Shown piece by piece: positions 50,585 through 58,444 of a DNA stretch of 64,000 nt. Numbering within the stretch: position 1 is the stretch's first letter; every line of letters starts with the position of its first letter. Source of the stretch: Alteribacter natronophilus (GTDB lineage Bacteria; Bacillota; Bacilli; Bacillales; Salisediminibacteriaceae). The position numbers and the translations under genes were made by a program. Below the pieces are notes generated by a model. The model did no database searches and was not told where the DNA came from. It worked only from the letters and a program-made list of their open reading frames with translations. The stretch is from contig NZ_VCRO01000004.1 of the NCBI RefSeq assembly GCF_006007885.1, positions 186,001 through 250,000 of the forward strand, given 5' to 3'.

Positions 50585-51898
50585 ATGAAAGGTTATTTTC
50601 AGTTTGATGAATTAGGGACGAATTACCGCCGTGAGACGCTTGGTGGACTCACTACGTTTCTGGCGATGGCGTATATTCTGTTTGTAAACCCGAACGTTCT
50701 CGAGCCGACGGGAATGGACACGGAGGCGGTGTACGTGGCGACAGCCCTTGCTGCGGCCATCGGGACACTCATTATGGGACTTGTGGCAAAATATCCGATC
50801 GCACTTGCACCGGGAATGGGACTGAACGCGTTCTTCACGTTCTCGGTTGTGCTTGGACTCGGAATCGCCTGGGAGACGGCACTTCTCGGGGTATTTGTAT
50901 CCGGTATTCTGCTGTTTCTCATATCCATCACGGGCATCCGTGAGACAATTATCAACGCCATTCCGGCAGAGCTTAAGTATGCAGCTGCAGCCGGGATCGG
51001 ACTCTTTATCGCTTTTATCGGTCTGAAAAACGCTGAAATCGTCGTCATGTCAGAAGCGACACTCGTTCAGATCGGCGACCTCACCAACCCGGGAACACTC
51101 CTTGCCGTGTTCGGAGTTGTCATTACAGTCATCCTCATGGCCATCGGGCTTAAAGGCGGAATCTTCTACGGGATGATCATCACCGCCGTAGTGGGAATCA
51201 TCTTCGGCGTGATCCAGACGCCGGGAGCGGTAGTGAGCTCCGTACCGAGCCTGGCGCCGACATTCGGGGCAGCTTTCGCTCCGTTCGGGGAAATGGCCCT
51301 CGGGGAAATCTTTACGATCCAGCTTATGATCGTCATTCTTACATTTTTATTTGTGGACTTTTTCGATACAGCCGGAACGCTTTACGCTGTAGCAAACCAG
51401 GCAGGCTACGTGAAAAATAACCGTCTGCCGCGTGCGGGGCGCGCCCTTCTTGCAGATTCGTCGGCAACATCCATCGGGGCGGTGCTCGGTACGTCTACAA
51501 CAACTGCCTACATCGAGTCGAGTTCGGGGATTGCAGCCGGTGCACGGACCGGATTTGCGTCACTTGTTACAGCAGGACTGTTCATGCTGGCTCTGTTCTT
51601 CTCGCCGCTCCTTGTCGTGGTGACGAACGAAGTGACGGCCCCGGCACTGATCATCGTCGGGATCCTCATGGCAGGGGCTCTGGCCAACATCGACTGGAAA
51701 CGGTTTGAGATTGCCGTACCGGCATTCCTCACTGTCATCGCCATGCCGCTCACGTTCAGCATTGCAACGGGGATCGCCCTCGGGTTTATCATGTACCCGA
51801 TTACGATGGTGGCCAAAGGCCGCTGGCGCGAGGTGCATCCGATTATGTACGTCATGTTCTTTGTGTTTATCATCTACTTTGTCTATCTGGGAGAATAA
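50585..51898 (+). CDS. pbuG: Guanine/hypoxanthine permease (NCS2/AzgA family)
   Basis: 437 residues, about twelve membrane helices. The opening YFQFDELGTNYRRETLGGLTTFLAMAYILFVNP is the PbuG signature; ALAPGMGLNAFF and DFFDTAGTLYAVANQAGY carry the substrate-binding elements; LGTSTTTAYIESSSGIAAGARTG is conserved. It imports guanine and hypoxanthine with protons. The PurR boxes and the guanine riboswitch upstream turn it off when purines are plentiful. Same place, after guaA, as in B. subtilis. Confidence 0.95.
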   Translation: MKGYFQFDELGTNYRRETLGGLTTFLAMAYILFVNPNVLEPTGMDTEAVYVATALAAAIGTLIMGLVAKYPIALAPGMGLNAFFTFSVVLGLGIAWETALLGVFVSGILLFLISITGIRETIINAIPAELKYAAAAGIGLFIAFIGLKNAEIVVMSEATLVQIGDLTNPGTLLAVFGVVITVILMAIGLKGGIFYGMIITAVVGIIFGVIQTPGAVVSSVPSLAPTFGAAFAPFGEMALGEIFTIQLMIVILTFLFVDFFDTAGTLYAVANQAGYVKNNRLPRAGRALLADSSATSIGAVLGTSTTTAYIESSSGIAAGARTGFASLVTAGLFMLALFFSPLLVVVTNEVTAPALIIVGILMAGALANIDWKRFEIAVPAFLTVIAMPLTFSIATGIALGFIMYPITMVAKGRWREVHPIMYVMFFVFIIYFVYLGE

Positions 51899-51906
51899 TA
51901 GAAAGC

Positions 51907-51943
51907 GAGACCGCTGCGGCACAAGGCCGTGGCGGTTTTTTGT
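51907..51943 (+). terminator. Terminator of pbuG
   Basis: ACCGCTGCGGC ACAA GGCCGTGGCGGT hairpin followed by TTTTTTG. Confidence 0.88.
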
Positions 51944-52026
51944 GTACTGGCGGAATACTCGTCCAGTCACTTCCAGTCTTTTTACATACTCTAGTTACTA
52001 GATTAATGGATTGGAGGTGAAAGCAA

Positions 52027-52371
52027 ATGTCTCATGAGTTTAAATGGGAGGACCGCGACAAAGATCGTGACAATGATCACGGCAAAGACCGTTGCAAGGA
52101 CTGTATGGATAAGTGTGAAAAGAAGTGTAAGAAGAAGTGTAAGAAAAAAGAAGATAAGAAAAAGGACGACAAGAAAAAAGATAAGAAACGCGACAAGAAG
52201 CACAAGTGCAAATGTAAAAAATGCGACCACCACAAGGATAAACACGAATGCTGCTGCATCATTGATGGAATCCTGCGGGATGTGAAGAAGCACCACTGTA
52301 TCCGCAAAAATAAATACCTTTCCTACTACGGAAAAAAGCTGTCAAAAATCCTCGACCTGCCCCACAAATGA
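52027..52371 (+). CDS. Lys/Asp/Cys-rich low-complexity protein, possibly spore- or metal-linked
   Basis: 114 residues, ATG behind TTGGAGGTGAAAGC. Residues about 9-70 are almost wholly Lys, Asp, Arg and Cys (DKDRDNDHGKDRCKDCMDKC, then KCKKKCKKK and KDDKKKDKK), followed by HKCKCKKCDHHKDKHECCC and a normal ending IIDGILRDVKKHHCIRKNKYLSYYG. Twelve or more cysteines occur as CxxC, CC and CCC. No signal peptide. CCCIIDGILRDV faintly recalls cysteine-rich coat proteins of the CotY/CotZ type, but this is too weak to assign. The A-rich lysine codons stand out from the surrounding GC content. Confidence 0.6.
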   Translation: MSHEFKWEDRDKDRDNDHGKDRCKDCMDKCEKKCKKKCKKKEDKKKDDKKKDKKRDKKHKCKCKKCDHHKDKHECCCIIDGILRDVKKHHCIRKNKYLSYYGKKLSKILDLPHK

Positions 52372-52380
52372 TGACCGGTG

Positions 52381-52426
52381 CTGCAAAGTTTCAGGCTCGG
52401 GAAGCCAGAGCCTGAAACTTTGTGTA
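52381..52426 (+). terminator. Terminator of the Lys/Cys-rich gene
   Basis: GCAAAGTTTCAGGCTC ... GAGCCTGAAACTTTGT, a 16-base stem. No long T run follows. Confidence 0.7.
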
Positions 52427-52513
52427 AATCTCTGTGAAACTTCATACATCTTTAGTCGTATATGATAATGTGGATAAATGCACATGGTTTTACATAAAAA
52501 GGGAGGATGGACG

Positions 52514-53464
52514 ATGAGCGGGAACATACTCGAAGTGAGCGGGCTCACAAAGACCGTTGGCGGTGGTAAAAAGATCGTCGACGGTCTGTCATTTGATATG
52601 AAAAAAGGGGAGATTCTCGGACTTCTCGGACCAAACGGGGCAGGGAAAACGACCACGATCAGAATGATTGTCGGGCTCATGTCGAAAACCGACGGAAGCG
52701 TGACGATTAACGGCAGGGACCTGGACGAACAGGGGAAAGCCTGCCGGGCTAATATCGGTGCGATCGTTGAAAATCCCACTTTCTATGAATATATGAGCGG
52801 CTATAAAAACCTGAAGCTGTGGGGCAGGATGGCTGGCGGAAGCGTTACGGAAGAGCGGATCAGCGAAGTCGTAAGCCTTGTGAAGCTGGAGGATGCGATT
52901 AAGGATAAAGTGAAGAAATACAGTCTCGGCATGAAGCAGCGTCTCGGGGTGGCACAGGCGATTCTTCACCGGCCGTCGCTTCTGATTCTTGACGAGCCGA
53001 CAAACGGTCTTGACCCGAAAGGCATCCGCGAGCTGCGCGACTACCTTCGTGAACTGGCCGATGAAGGAATTTCCACACTAGTATCCTCACACCTTCTTTC
53101 CGAAATGCAGCTCATGTGCGACCGCGTCGTGATCATGGAAAAAGGAAAAGTAATCGATATCTCCGATCTGTCCTCACTGAATGCCTACGGCGATAAGGAT
53201 CAGGTCGCAGTAAGCATATCGGTGAAAAAAGGCCAGGGAGAAGCGGCAAAAACCGCCGTTTCCGTGCTGGAGGAAGTGACTGTCGCCTCCCATGAAACAG
53301 AAAACGAGCTATTGCTGGATATGGGGCGTGACCGGATACCGGAGCTTAACAGGGTGCTTGTGAAAGCAGGGATCGATGTATTCGGTATCGAATCGAAGCG
53401 GACATCGCTGGAAGAAAAGTTCCTTCAGCTCACGTCAGGCAAAGCCGACAAGGAGGCGAATTAG
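52514..53464 (+). CDS. ABC transporter ATP-binding protein (BcrA-like exporter)
   Basis: 316 residues from ATG 52514 (AGGGAGGATGG upstream). Walker A GLLGPNGAGKTTTIRMIVGL, signature KKYSLGMKQRLGVAQAIL, Walker B LLILDEPTNGLDPKGIRELR, switch His in LVSSHLLSEM. This is the pattern of BcrA/bacitracin-type and sodium-export ATPases. It pairs with the permease 3 bases downstream. Substrate unknown; peptide antibiotics are typical for the class. Confidence 0.93.
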   Translation: MSGNILEVSGLTKTVGGGKKIVDGLSFDMKKGEILGLLGPNGAGKTTTIRMIVGLMSKTDGSVTINGRDLDEQGKACRANIGAIVENPTFYEYMSGYKNLKLWGRMAGGSVTEERISEVVSLVKLEDAIKDKVKKYSLGMKQRLGVAQAILHRPSLLILDEPTNGLDPKGIRELRDYLRELADEGISTLVSSHLLSEMQLMCDRVVIMEKGKVIDISDLSSLNAYGDKDQVAVSISVKKGQGEAAKTAVSVLEEVTVASHETENELLLDMGRDRIPELNRVLVKAGIDVFGIESKRTSLEEKFLQLTSGKADKEAN

Positions 53465-53467
53465 GAT

Positions 53468-54430
53468 ATGTTTGCTCTTTTACATAACGAGTGGTCCAAA
53501 CTGTGGAATAAAAAGCAGCCGTGGATTTTTATCGGCATTCTGATCGTGATCAGTATCGGGACTGCCTTTTTGTACACCGCTTTTGATACGCTGGAAGGGG
53601 CGGGTACAGAAGGGGACGGGGAGAACTGGGAAGTCACCCTGGAACTGGAGAACGAGCAGTACGCTCAGACGATTGCGGAGTCCGATGACGAATGGGAGCG
53701 GGAATTTGCCCAGGACCGGATCGAGGAAAACGAAGCGCTGCTCGCAGCAGGCGTGGATCCGAACGAAACGAACAACGCTGTTTTTTTAAACGAGATGATC
53801 TATGTGGGGACAGCGTTTATCACGCTGTTTGCTGTGATTCTGGCAAGTACGATCGTCTCCTCGGAGCAGGATAAGGGCACGCTCAAGCATCTGTTCGTCC
53901 GGCCGTACGAACGCTGGCAGTTCCTCGTAGCAAAGTTTATCACGGTTATCCTTTTCGCGGCTGTGATGCTCGTTACAGTTACTGCTGTCCAGTATCTGAT
54001 GGGTACGATCATGTTCGGTACCGGCAGTTTCTCCACACCGGTCGTGGAGTATGGGATGGGTGGTGTCATCACGACCACTGTGGCAGAAGTATTCCCGCAG
54101 AAAATCGGTCTTTATTTCCTGAACATGCTCATGTTTGTCGTAATTTCCTTTTCCATCTCCATTCTGTTTAAAAGCCAGACGCTGGCAGTGGGAATCGGGA
54201 TCTTTATCCTGTTCGGCACCAATATTCTGCAGGGGTTTGCACCGCTGCTTCAGGATTATTTCTGGTATCCGTACGTATTTCTGCCGCACATGACGCTGCA
54301 GTCCTACGTGGTCACGGATGAATTTATCCCGGGCGTCGGCCTTGGATTTTCCCTTGCGGTGCTTGCTGTGTACGCGGTACTGTTTCTCGGCGCAGCGACA
54401 GCGTTTTTCCAGAAAAGGGATCTTGTATAG
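53468..54430 (+). CDS. ABC-2 type permease
   Basis: 320 residues. First helix at 18-38 (PWIFIGILIVISIGTAFLYTAF), then a large acidic extracytoplasmic stretch of about 70 residues (EGAGTEGDGENWEVTLELEN...), then five more helices. SEQDKGTLKHLFVRPYERWQFLVAKF is the usual ABC-2 coupling region. The acidic outer loop fits a protein working outside in salt. It starts 3 bases after the ATPase stop. Confidence 0.88.
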   Translation: MFALLHNEWSKLWNKKQPWIFIGILIVISIGTAFLYTAFDTLEGAGTEGDGENWEVTLELENEQYAQTIAESDDEWEREFAQDRIEENEALLAAGVDPNETNNAVFLNEMIYVGTAFITLFAVILASTIVSSEQDKGTLKHLFVRPYERWQFLVAKFITVILFAAVMLVTVTAVQYLMGTIMFGTGSFSTPVVEYGMGGVITTTVAEVFPQKIGLYFLNMLMFVVISFSISILFKSQTLAVGIGIFILFGTNILQGFAPLLQDYFWYPYVFLPHMTLQSYVVTDEFIPGVGLGFSLAVLAVYAVLFLGAATAFFQKRDLV

Positions 54431-54442
54431 AGGAAATGTGAT

Positions 54443-54482
54443 GGACCCGTCCGGTGGGAGCGCCGGGCGGGTTCTTTTTTTA
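54443..54482 (+). terminator. Terminator of the ABC exporter
   Basis: GACCCGTCCGG ... CCGGGCGGGTTC hairpin then TTTTTTT. Confidence 0.88.
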
Positions 54483-54510
54483 TGGGCAATGATTGCGGCG
54501 TTAGGGGGTT

Positions 54511-54636
54511 AAAAGCTGTATAAATTGATTAATCGCTAAATAGCTGCCGCTAACAGCTGAATAAAAAAATTAACCACCAAATCCTGCCTGCTAAAAGCTG
54601 AATCACCGATATTATCCACCAAATAACCGGTACACC
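54511..54636 (+). repeat. 21-bp tandem array, six units in alternating forms
   Basis: Units start at 54511, 54532, 54553, 54574, 54595 and 54616. Units 3 and 5 share AGCTGAAT; units 4 and 6 share CCACCAAAT, so a 42-base higher-order repeat is visible. It fills the space between the exporter terminator and the polyketide synthase gene. Confidence 0.75.
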
Positions 54637-54737
54637 CAAAACGTTCAACTGAAAAACCGGATGATTTTCCCTCTCCCGGTACAAACTACTGGAAAATCAC
54701 AGCAGCACTGCCAGGTGAAAATCCAGGAGGTCATCCT

Positions 54738-55841
54738 ATGCCGGTAATCCGCTCCGTCAGTACCGAAGTCCCCCCGTATACAATCGAACAGTCCGAAACT
54801 GAAGCGATCGTGCGGGAGCTTTTTAAAGAATCCTTTCCGAACATCGACCGGATGATGTCGATCTTTGAAAACGGCCAGATCAGCCGCCGCAATTTTATCG
54901 TCCCGAAAGAGTGGTTTGCAACAGAGCATACCTTAGAGGAAAAAAACGACCTGTACATAGCCGAATCGATCCGACTCGGGGTAAACGCAGTCAGTAAATG
55001 CCTTGAGCCGAACGAATTTCATACCGCCCCTGTGCCGTACAGCGAAATCGATGCGATCATTCTCGTATCCAGTTCCGGTTTTGCCACGCCGACGCTGGAT
55101 GCACGCATCATGAACGAACTGCCGTTTTCCCCGCACACGAAGCGCATCCCGATCTGGGGGCTCGGCTGTGCAGGCGGAGCTGCCGGAATGAGCCGCGCGT
55201 ACGAGTACTGCCTCGCGTATCCTGAAGCGAAGGTGCTCGTGCTCTGTATTGAGCTGTGCAGTATAACGTTTCAGCGCAACGATACGCGTAAAAGCAATCT
55301 CGTCGGAACGAGTCTGTTTGCAGACGGCGTGGCATGCGCACTTGTGACAGGGGATGAGGCTGAGCTCAGCGCCGGTGAGTCGAAGCTTGAGGCGCTCCCC
55401 TCCATTCTCGGCACCCAGTCGACCCTGATGCCCCAGAGCGAGGACGTCATGGGCTGGGACGTGAAGGATACAGGGCTTCACGTTATTTTCTCACGGGATA
55501 TTCCCACCGTCATTCGGGAGTGGCTGCGGCCGAACGTGGAAACGTTTCTTGAGAAGCGGGGACTCAGGCAGGAGGATATCGATCACTTTGTCGCCCATCC
55601 CGGTGGACGAAAGGTGCTGGAGGCGTATGAAGCGTCGCTCGGATACTCTGAACAGATGACGGAAATTCCGAGGCGGGTGCTGAACGAAAACGGCAACATG
55701 AGCTCGCCGACGGTGCTGTATGTATTAAAGGAAACGATGCTCCAGCAGCCGGCCGCAGGAAGCCAGGGCATCATGACCGCACTCGGACCGGGATTCAGCT
55801 CGGAAATGCTCCACGTAAAATGGGAGGGGAACGTGAAATGA
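54738..55841 (+). CDS. bpsA: Type III polyketide synthase (BpsA/chalcone-synthase family)
   Basis: 367 residues. The catalytic Cys is in IWGLGCAGGAAGMSRA, His in DHFVAHPGGRKVLEAY and Asn in VLNENGNMSSPTVLYVL, the complete Cys-His-Asn triad of the family. It condenses a fatty acyl starter with malonyl-CoA to give long-chain alkylpyrones. The next gene, overlapping by 4 bases, is the partner methyltransferase as in B. subtilis bpsA-bpsB. Products probably enter the membrane. Confidence 0.92.
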   Translation: MPVIRSVSTEVPPYTIEQSETEAIVRELFKESFPNIDRMMSIFENGQISRRNFIVPKEWFATEHTLEEKNDLYIAESIRLGVNAVSKCLEPNEFHTAPVPYSEIDAIILVSSSGFATPTLDARIMNELPFSPHTKRIPIWGLGCAGGAAGMSRAYEYCLAYPEAKVLVLCIELCSITFQRNDTRKSNLVGTSLFADGVACALVTGDEAELSAGESKLEALPSILGTQSTLMPQSEDVMGWDVKDTGLHVIFSRDIPTVIREWLRPNVETFLEKRGLRQEDIDHFVAHPGGRKVLEAYEASLGYSEQMTEIPRRVLNENGNMSSPTVLYVLKETMLQQPAAGSQGIMTALGPGFSSEMLHVKWEGNVK

Positions 55842-56368
55842 TTCTTTTCTGGACTCTTGTTGGCGTCATTATCGCCCAGCGCGGTGTGGAGCTGGCGGTG
55901 GCCCGGCAGAACGAACGATGGATGAAAGACCGCGGTGCCCGTGAGTTCGGCGGTGACCACTACAGGTGGATTGTCCTTCTGCACGCGGGATTCTTTGCTT
56001 TTCTCATGATGGAAGTAATCGTCTTCGGCCGTGAGCCGGCACCGTGGTGGCCGATGCCGATGGCGGTGTTCATCCTCGCCCAGGCCGGCCGCATCTGGGC
56101 GCTCACCTCCCTCGGCCGCTTCTGGAACACGAAAATTATCGTGCTCCCTGAAGCGGAGCTCGTCCGCCGCGGTCCGTACCGGTGGATCAGCCATCCGAAC
56201 TACGTGATCGTCGCCCTTGAAATTATCGCGATTCCTCTTATGTTCCAGGCGTGGCTCACCTGCGCACTGTTTACCACCCTCAACGCCTGGCTGCTGCTGA
56301 AAGTCCGCATTCCCGAAGAAGAGCGGGCGCTCGAGTGGGCGCAGAATAACGAAGAATCACCGACGTAA
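55838..56368 (+). CDS. bpsB: Isoprenylcysteine carboxyl methyltransferase-like alkylpyrone methyltransferase
   Basis: 176 residues from ATG 55838, ATGA overlap with the polyketide synthase. About five membrane helices. The C-terminal SAM-site motif GPYRWISHPNYVIVALEIIAIPL is that of the ICMT/PEMT membrane methyltransferases. In B. subtilis the homologous BpsB methylates the alkylpyrones of BpsA. Terminator follows. Confidence 0.9.
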   Translation: MILFWTLVGVIIAQRGVELAVARQNERWMKDRGAREFGGDHYRWIVLLHAGFFAFLMMEVIVFGREPAPWWPMPMAVFILAQAGRIWALTSLGRFWNTKIIVLPEAELVRRGPYRWISHPNYVIVALEIIAIPLMFQAWLTCALFTTLNAWLLLKVRIPEEERALEWAQNNEESPT

Positions 56369-56372
56369 TTTT

Positions 56373-56408
56373 CCTGAGCATGGGAGCATAGCGCTCCCGT
56401 GCTTTTTG
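56373..56408 (+). terminator. Terminator of bpsAB
   Basis: GAGCATGGGAGC ATAGC GCTCCCGTGC then TTTTTG. The next 150 bases before yebE show no feature. Confidence 0.87.
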
Positions 56409-56559
56409 TGCGGCGGGGGAGGCGAGGGCAGCCGGGGGACTGAGTGTAATTAACCGCGATCCAAGTTCCCTGCCCGCTTAAATTTACAAGACTAAATCTC
56501 TCAAACCGGAAATAAGAATGGTAGGGACATCCTTACAAAGAGAAAGGGGAGCCGCCCCG

Positions 56560-57099
56560 GTGCTTCAGACCATTCTTGCCCATGCAGTCGGAATGATCGC
56601 CATTATTCTCGTCATCAACGTCGTCTATGTGACCCTGTTTACGATCCGGATGATTTTTACCCTGAAAGACCAGCGCTATCTCGCGTCCGTCACGAGCGTT
56701 GTGGAAATCGTCGTCTACATCATCGGCCTCGGGCTCGTGCTGGACAACCTGGACAAGCCTGCCAACCTCGCCGCCTACGCCATCGGTTACGGCATCGGAG
56801 TGATCGTCGGAATGAAAATTGAAGAAAAGCTCGCATTAGGTTATATTACAGTTAACGTTATTACAAAAGAGTACGAGCCCGACATCCCCAACGCCCTGCG
56901 CAACAGAGGCTACGGCGTGACCAACTGGGTCGCCTACGGCCGGGAGGGGGAGCGGCTCATGATGGAAATTCTCACATCGCGAAAATCCCAGACCGACCTG
57001 TACAGCACCGTAAAAGCACTCGACCCGAACGCCTTCATCATCTCCCACGACACGAAGATGTTCTACGGCGGCTTCTGGGTCAAAGGAATCCGGAGGTAA
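56560..57099 (+). CDS. yebE: UPF0316/DUF2179 membrane protein
   Basis: 179 residues from GTG 56560 with AGGGGAG 9 bases upstream; an ATG at 56518 lacks a ribosome site. Three membrane helices (to about 90), then the DUF2179-type soluble domain [58 protein letters not shown]. It sits just before yebG and purE as in B. subtilis. Function unknown. Confidence 0.87.
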   Translation: MLQTILAHAVGMIAIILVINVVYVTLFTIRMIFTLKDQRYLASVTSVVEIVVYIIGLGLVLDNLDKPANLAAYAIGYGIGVIVGMKIEEKLALGYITVNVITKEYEPDIPNALRNRGYGVTNWVAYGREGERLMMEILTSRKSQTDLYSTVKALDPNAFIISHDTKMFYGGFWVKGIRR

Positions 57100-57108
57100 A
57101 CGTTCAGT

Positions 57109-57369
57109 ATGGCAAAAAAGAAGAAAAACCGTAAGACCGCTGCTGCGGGCAAAGAAAACAATAAAGCCCCCGCCGGCAAAAAGGCGAAGTTTACCGTTGA
57201 GGAAGGCGAAACCGTTGCCGGCTGCCTCCAGCGTATGAACGCGGCCGGCTACACCCCCGTCCGCCGGATGGAAGAGCCGGTACTCATGGAAGTGGAGCGA
57301 GGCGGCAAAAACGAGGTGGAAGTCTCCCACCAGAAAATTGTGTTCGAAGGAAAGAAAATGGAAGAGTGA
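57109..57369 (+). CDS. yebG: NETI-motif protein YebG
   Basis: 86 residues. A lysine-rich start (KKKKNRKTAAAGKENN) leads to KAKFTVEEGETVAGCLQRMNAAGYTPVRRMEEPVLMEV, the NETI/YebG pattern (here GETV). It starts 9 bases after yebE. Role unknown; its fixed position before the pur operon is conserved in Bacilli. Confidence 0.85.
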   Translation: MAKKKKNRKTAAAGKENNKAPAGKKAKFTVEEGETVAGCLQRMNAAGYTPVRRMEEPVLMEVERGGKNEVEVSHQKIVFEGKKMEE

Positions 57370-57375
57370 GTGCAA

Positions 57376-57417
57376 TCGTCCCGGACAGGTCAGCCTGTAC
57401 GGGGCGTTTTGTCTTTT
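57376..57417 (+). terminator. Terminator of yebEG
   Basis: CGTCCCGGACAGG TCAG CCTGTACGGGGCG followed by TTTTGTCTTTT. Confidence 0.85.
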
Positions 57418-57457
57418 GAGGGTGGACAAATGAGCCCTGAGAAATGACGTTTTGTGT

Positions 57458-57504
57458 GAAAACCCGAACGTTATTGGGTGTCGGGTATTTATTGTTCGAT
57501 TTTC
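57458..57504 (+). promoter_or_regulatory. Paired PurR boxes upstream of purE
   Basis: Box 1 AAAACCCGAACGTTATT at 57459-57475 and inverted box 2 ATTGTTCGATTTTC at about 57491-57504 (complement AAAATCGAACAAT). This is the divergent pair bound by PurR, just before the -35 of the pur promoter. Confidence 0.85.
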
Positions 57505-57505
57505 G

Positions 57506-57535
57506 TTGACAGAAGCAGCAGGACACTGGTAAGAT
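57506..57535 (+). promoter_or_regulatory. Sigma-A promoter of the pur operon
   Basis: TTGACA (57506-57511), 18 bases, TAAGAT (57530-57535), directly downstream of the PurR boxes. Confidence 0.85.
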
Positions 57536-57560
57536 GAAATCGGAAAAAGAAATCACGTGA

Positions 57561-57634
57561 AACCTCGTATAATCGCGGGAATAAGGCCTGCAAGTTTCTA
57601 CCCGGCGACCGTAAATCGCCGGACTATGAGGACG
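57561..57634 (+). ncRNA. Guanine-class purine riboswitch upstream of purE
   Basis: P1 strands AACCTCGTATAATC and GACTATGAGGAC with P2/P3 loops GGGAATAAGGCCTG and GCGACCGTAAATCGCC. Specificity base C in GACTATG. GAGGAC of P1 can pair instead with GTCCTC at 57724-57729 inside the terminator, giving the antiterminator. Confidence 0.94.
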
Positions 57635-57710
57635 ATCAGCATACTGGAAGCGGCGCGCAGTCTGTATTCCCGGTGTGGACACCATGTCCACCAGGGAGCG
57701 CCCTTTAACC

Positions 57711-57755
57711 GGCGTGTGCGTTTGTCCTCATCAGGACAGGCGCACACGTTTTTTG
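57711..57755 (+). terminator. Riboswitch-controlled terminator before purE
   Basis: CGTGTGCG TTT GTCCT CATC AGGAC AGG CGCACACG followed by TTTTTTGG. Confidence 0.9.
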
Positions 57756-57767
57756 GTTTAAACCGGA

Positions 57768-57907
57768 AGTTGGAGTCATTTCAAATTTAGTTGGAAAAAA
57801 GCTTAAATTAGTTAGAATTAATACAAATTCAGTTAGAAAAAAGCTTGAATTAGTTAGAATTAATACAAATTCAGTTAGAAAAAAGCATAAATCAGTTAGA
57901 ATTAACG
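57768..57907 (+). repeat. 21-bp tandem array, about seven units in two alternating forms
   Basis: Units of 21 bases begin with AGTTGGA/AGTTAGA at 57768, 57789, 57810, 57831, 57852, 57873 and 57894. Forms AGTTAGAAAAAAGCTTGAATT and AGTTAGAATTAATACAAATTC alternate, giving a 42-base period. It lies in the pur leader between the riboswitch terminator and purE. Confidence 0.92.
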
Positions 57908-57958
57908 CCGAAACAAGAAACGACAAAACCGCAATAGCTGAAAGGCAGGCGATCAGAA

Positions 57959-58444
57959 ATGGCAAAAGTGGGACTTATCATGGGTTCGATCAGTGACTGG
58001 GAAACGATGAAACACGCAGCGGACGTGCTTGAGGACCTCAGTATCCCCTACGAAAAAAAGATTGTCTCCGCACACCGGACGCCGGACGTGATGTTTGACT
58101 ATGCCGAAACGGCAAAAGAGCGCGGGCTCAGCGTCATTATCGCCGGAGCCGGCGGTGCGGCGCATCTGCCGGGCATGGTGGCAGCGAAAACGATTCTGCC
58201 GGTCATCGGTGTGCCGGTCCAGTCGAAAGCGCTGAACGGGCTCGATTCCCTTCTTTCCATCGTGCAGATGCCTGCCGGGGTGCCTGTAGCCACAGTGGCG
58301 ATCGGCAAAGCGGGAGCGGCGAACGCCGGTCTTCTCGCAGCGCAGCAACTGGCCGTTCATGATGATGAGCTCGCAGAGCGCCTCCACAGCCGACGTGAGA
58401 AAAAACGCGCCGAAGTAGCGGCGAGTGAGGAGCAGCTCGTATGA
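57959..58444 (+). CDS. purE: N5-carboxyaminoimidazole ribonucleotide mutase
   Basis: 161 residues. [21 protein letters not shown], the catalytic HRTPD in [11 protein letters not shown] and [14 protein letters not shown] are the class I PurE hallmarks. It moves the carboxylate from N5-CAIR to C4. First gene of the pur operon, overlapping purK by 4 bases; controlled by PurR and the guanine riboswitch. Confidence 0.97.
   Translation: MAKVGLIMGSISDWETMKHAADVLEDLSIPYEKKIVSAHRTPDVMFDYAETAKERGLSVIIAGAGGAAHLPGMVAAKTILPVIGVPVQSKALNGLDSLLSIVQMPAGVPVATVAIGKAGAANAGLLAAQQLAVHDDELAERLHSRREKKRAEVAASEEQLV

Noticed and set aside
57768..57907. CRISPR array
   Set aside because: Units are contiguous 21-base repeats without spacers, units are imperfect, and no cas genes are near.
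57705..57965. Minus-strand frame of 86 residues with repeated FFLTEFVLILTN heptads
   Set aside because: The pattern is the translation of the 21-base DNA array (seven codons per unit). It overlaps the pur leader and has no ribosome site, so it is not taken as a gene.
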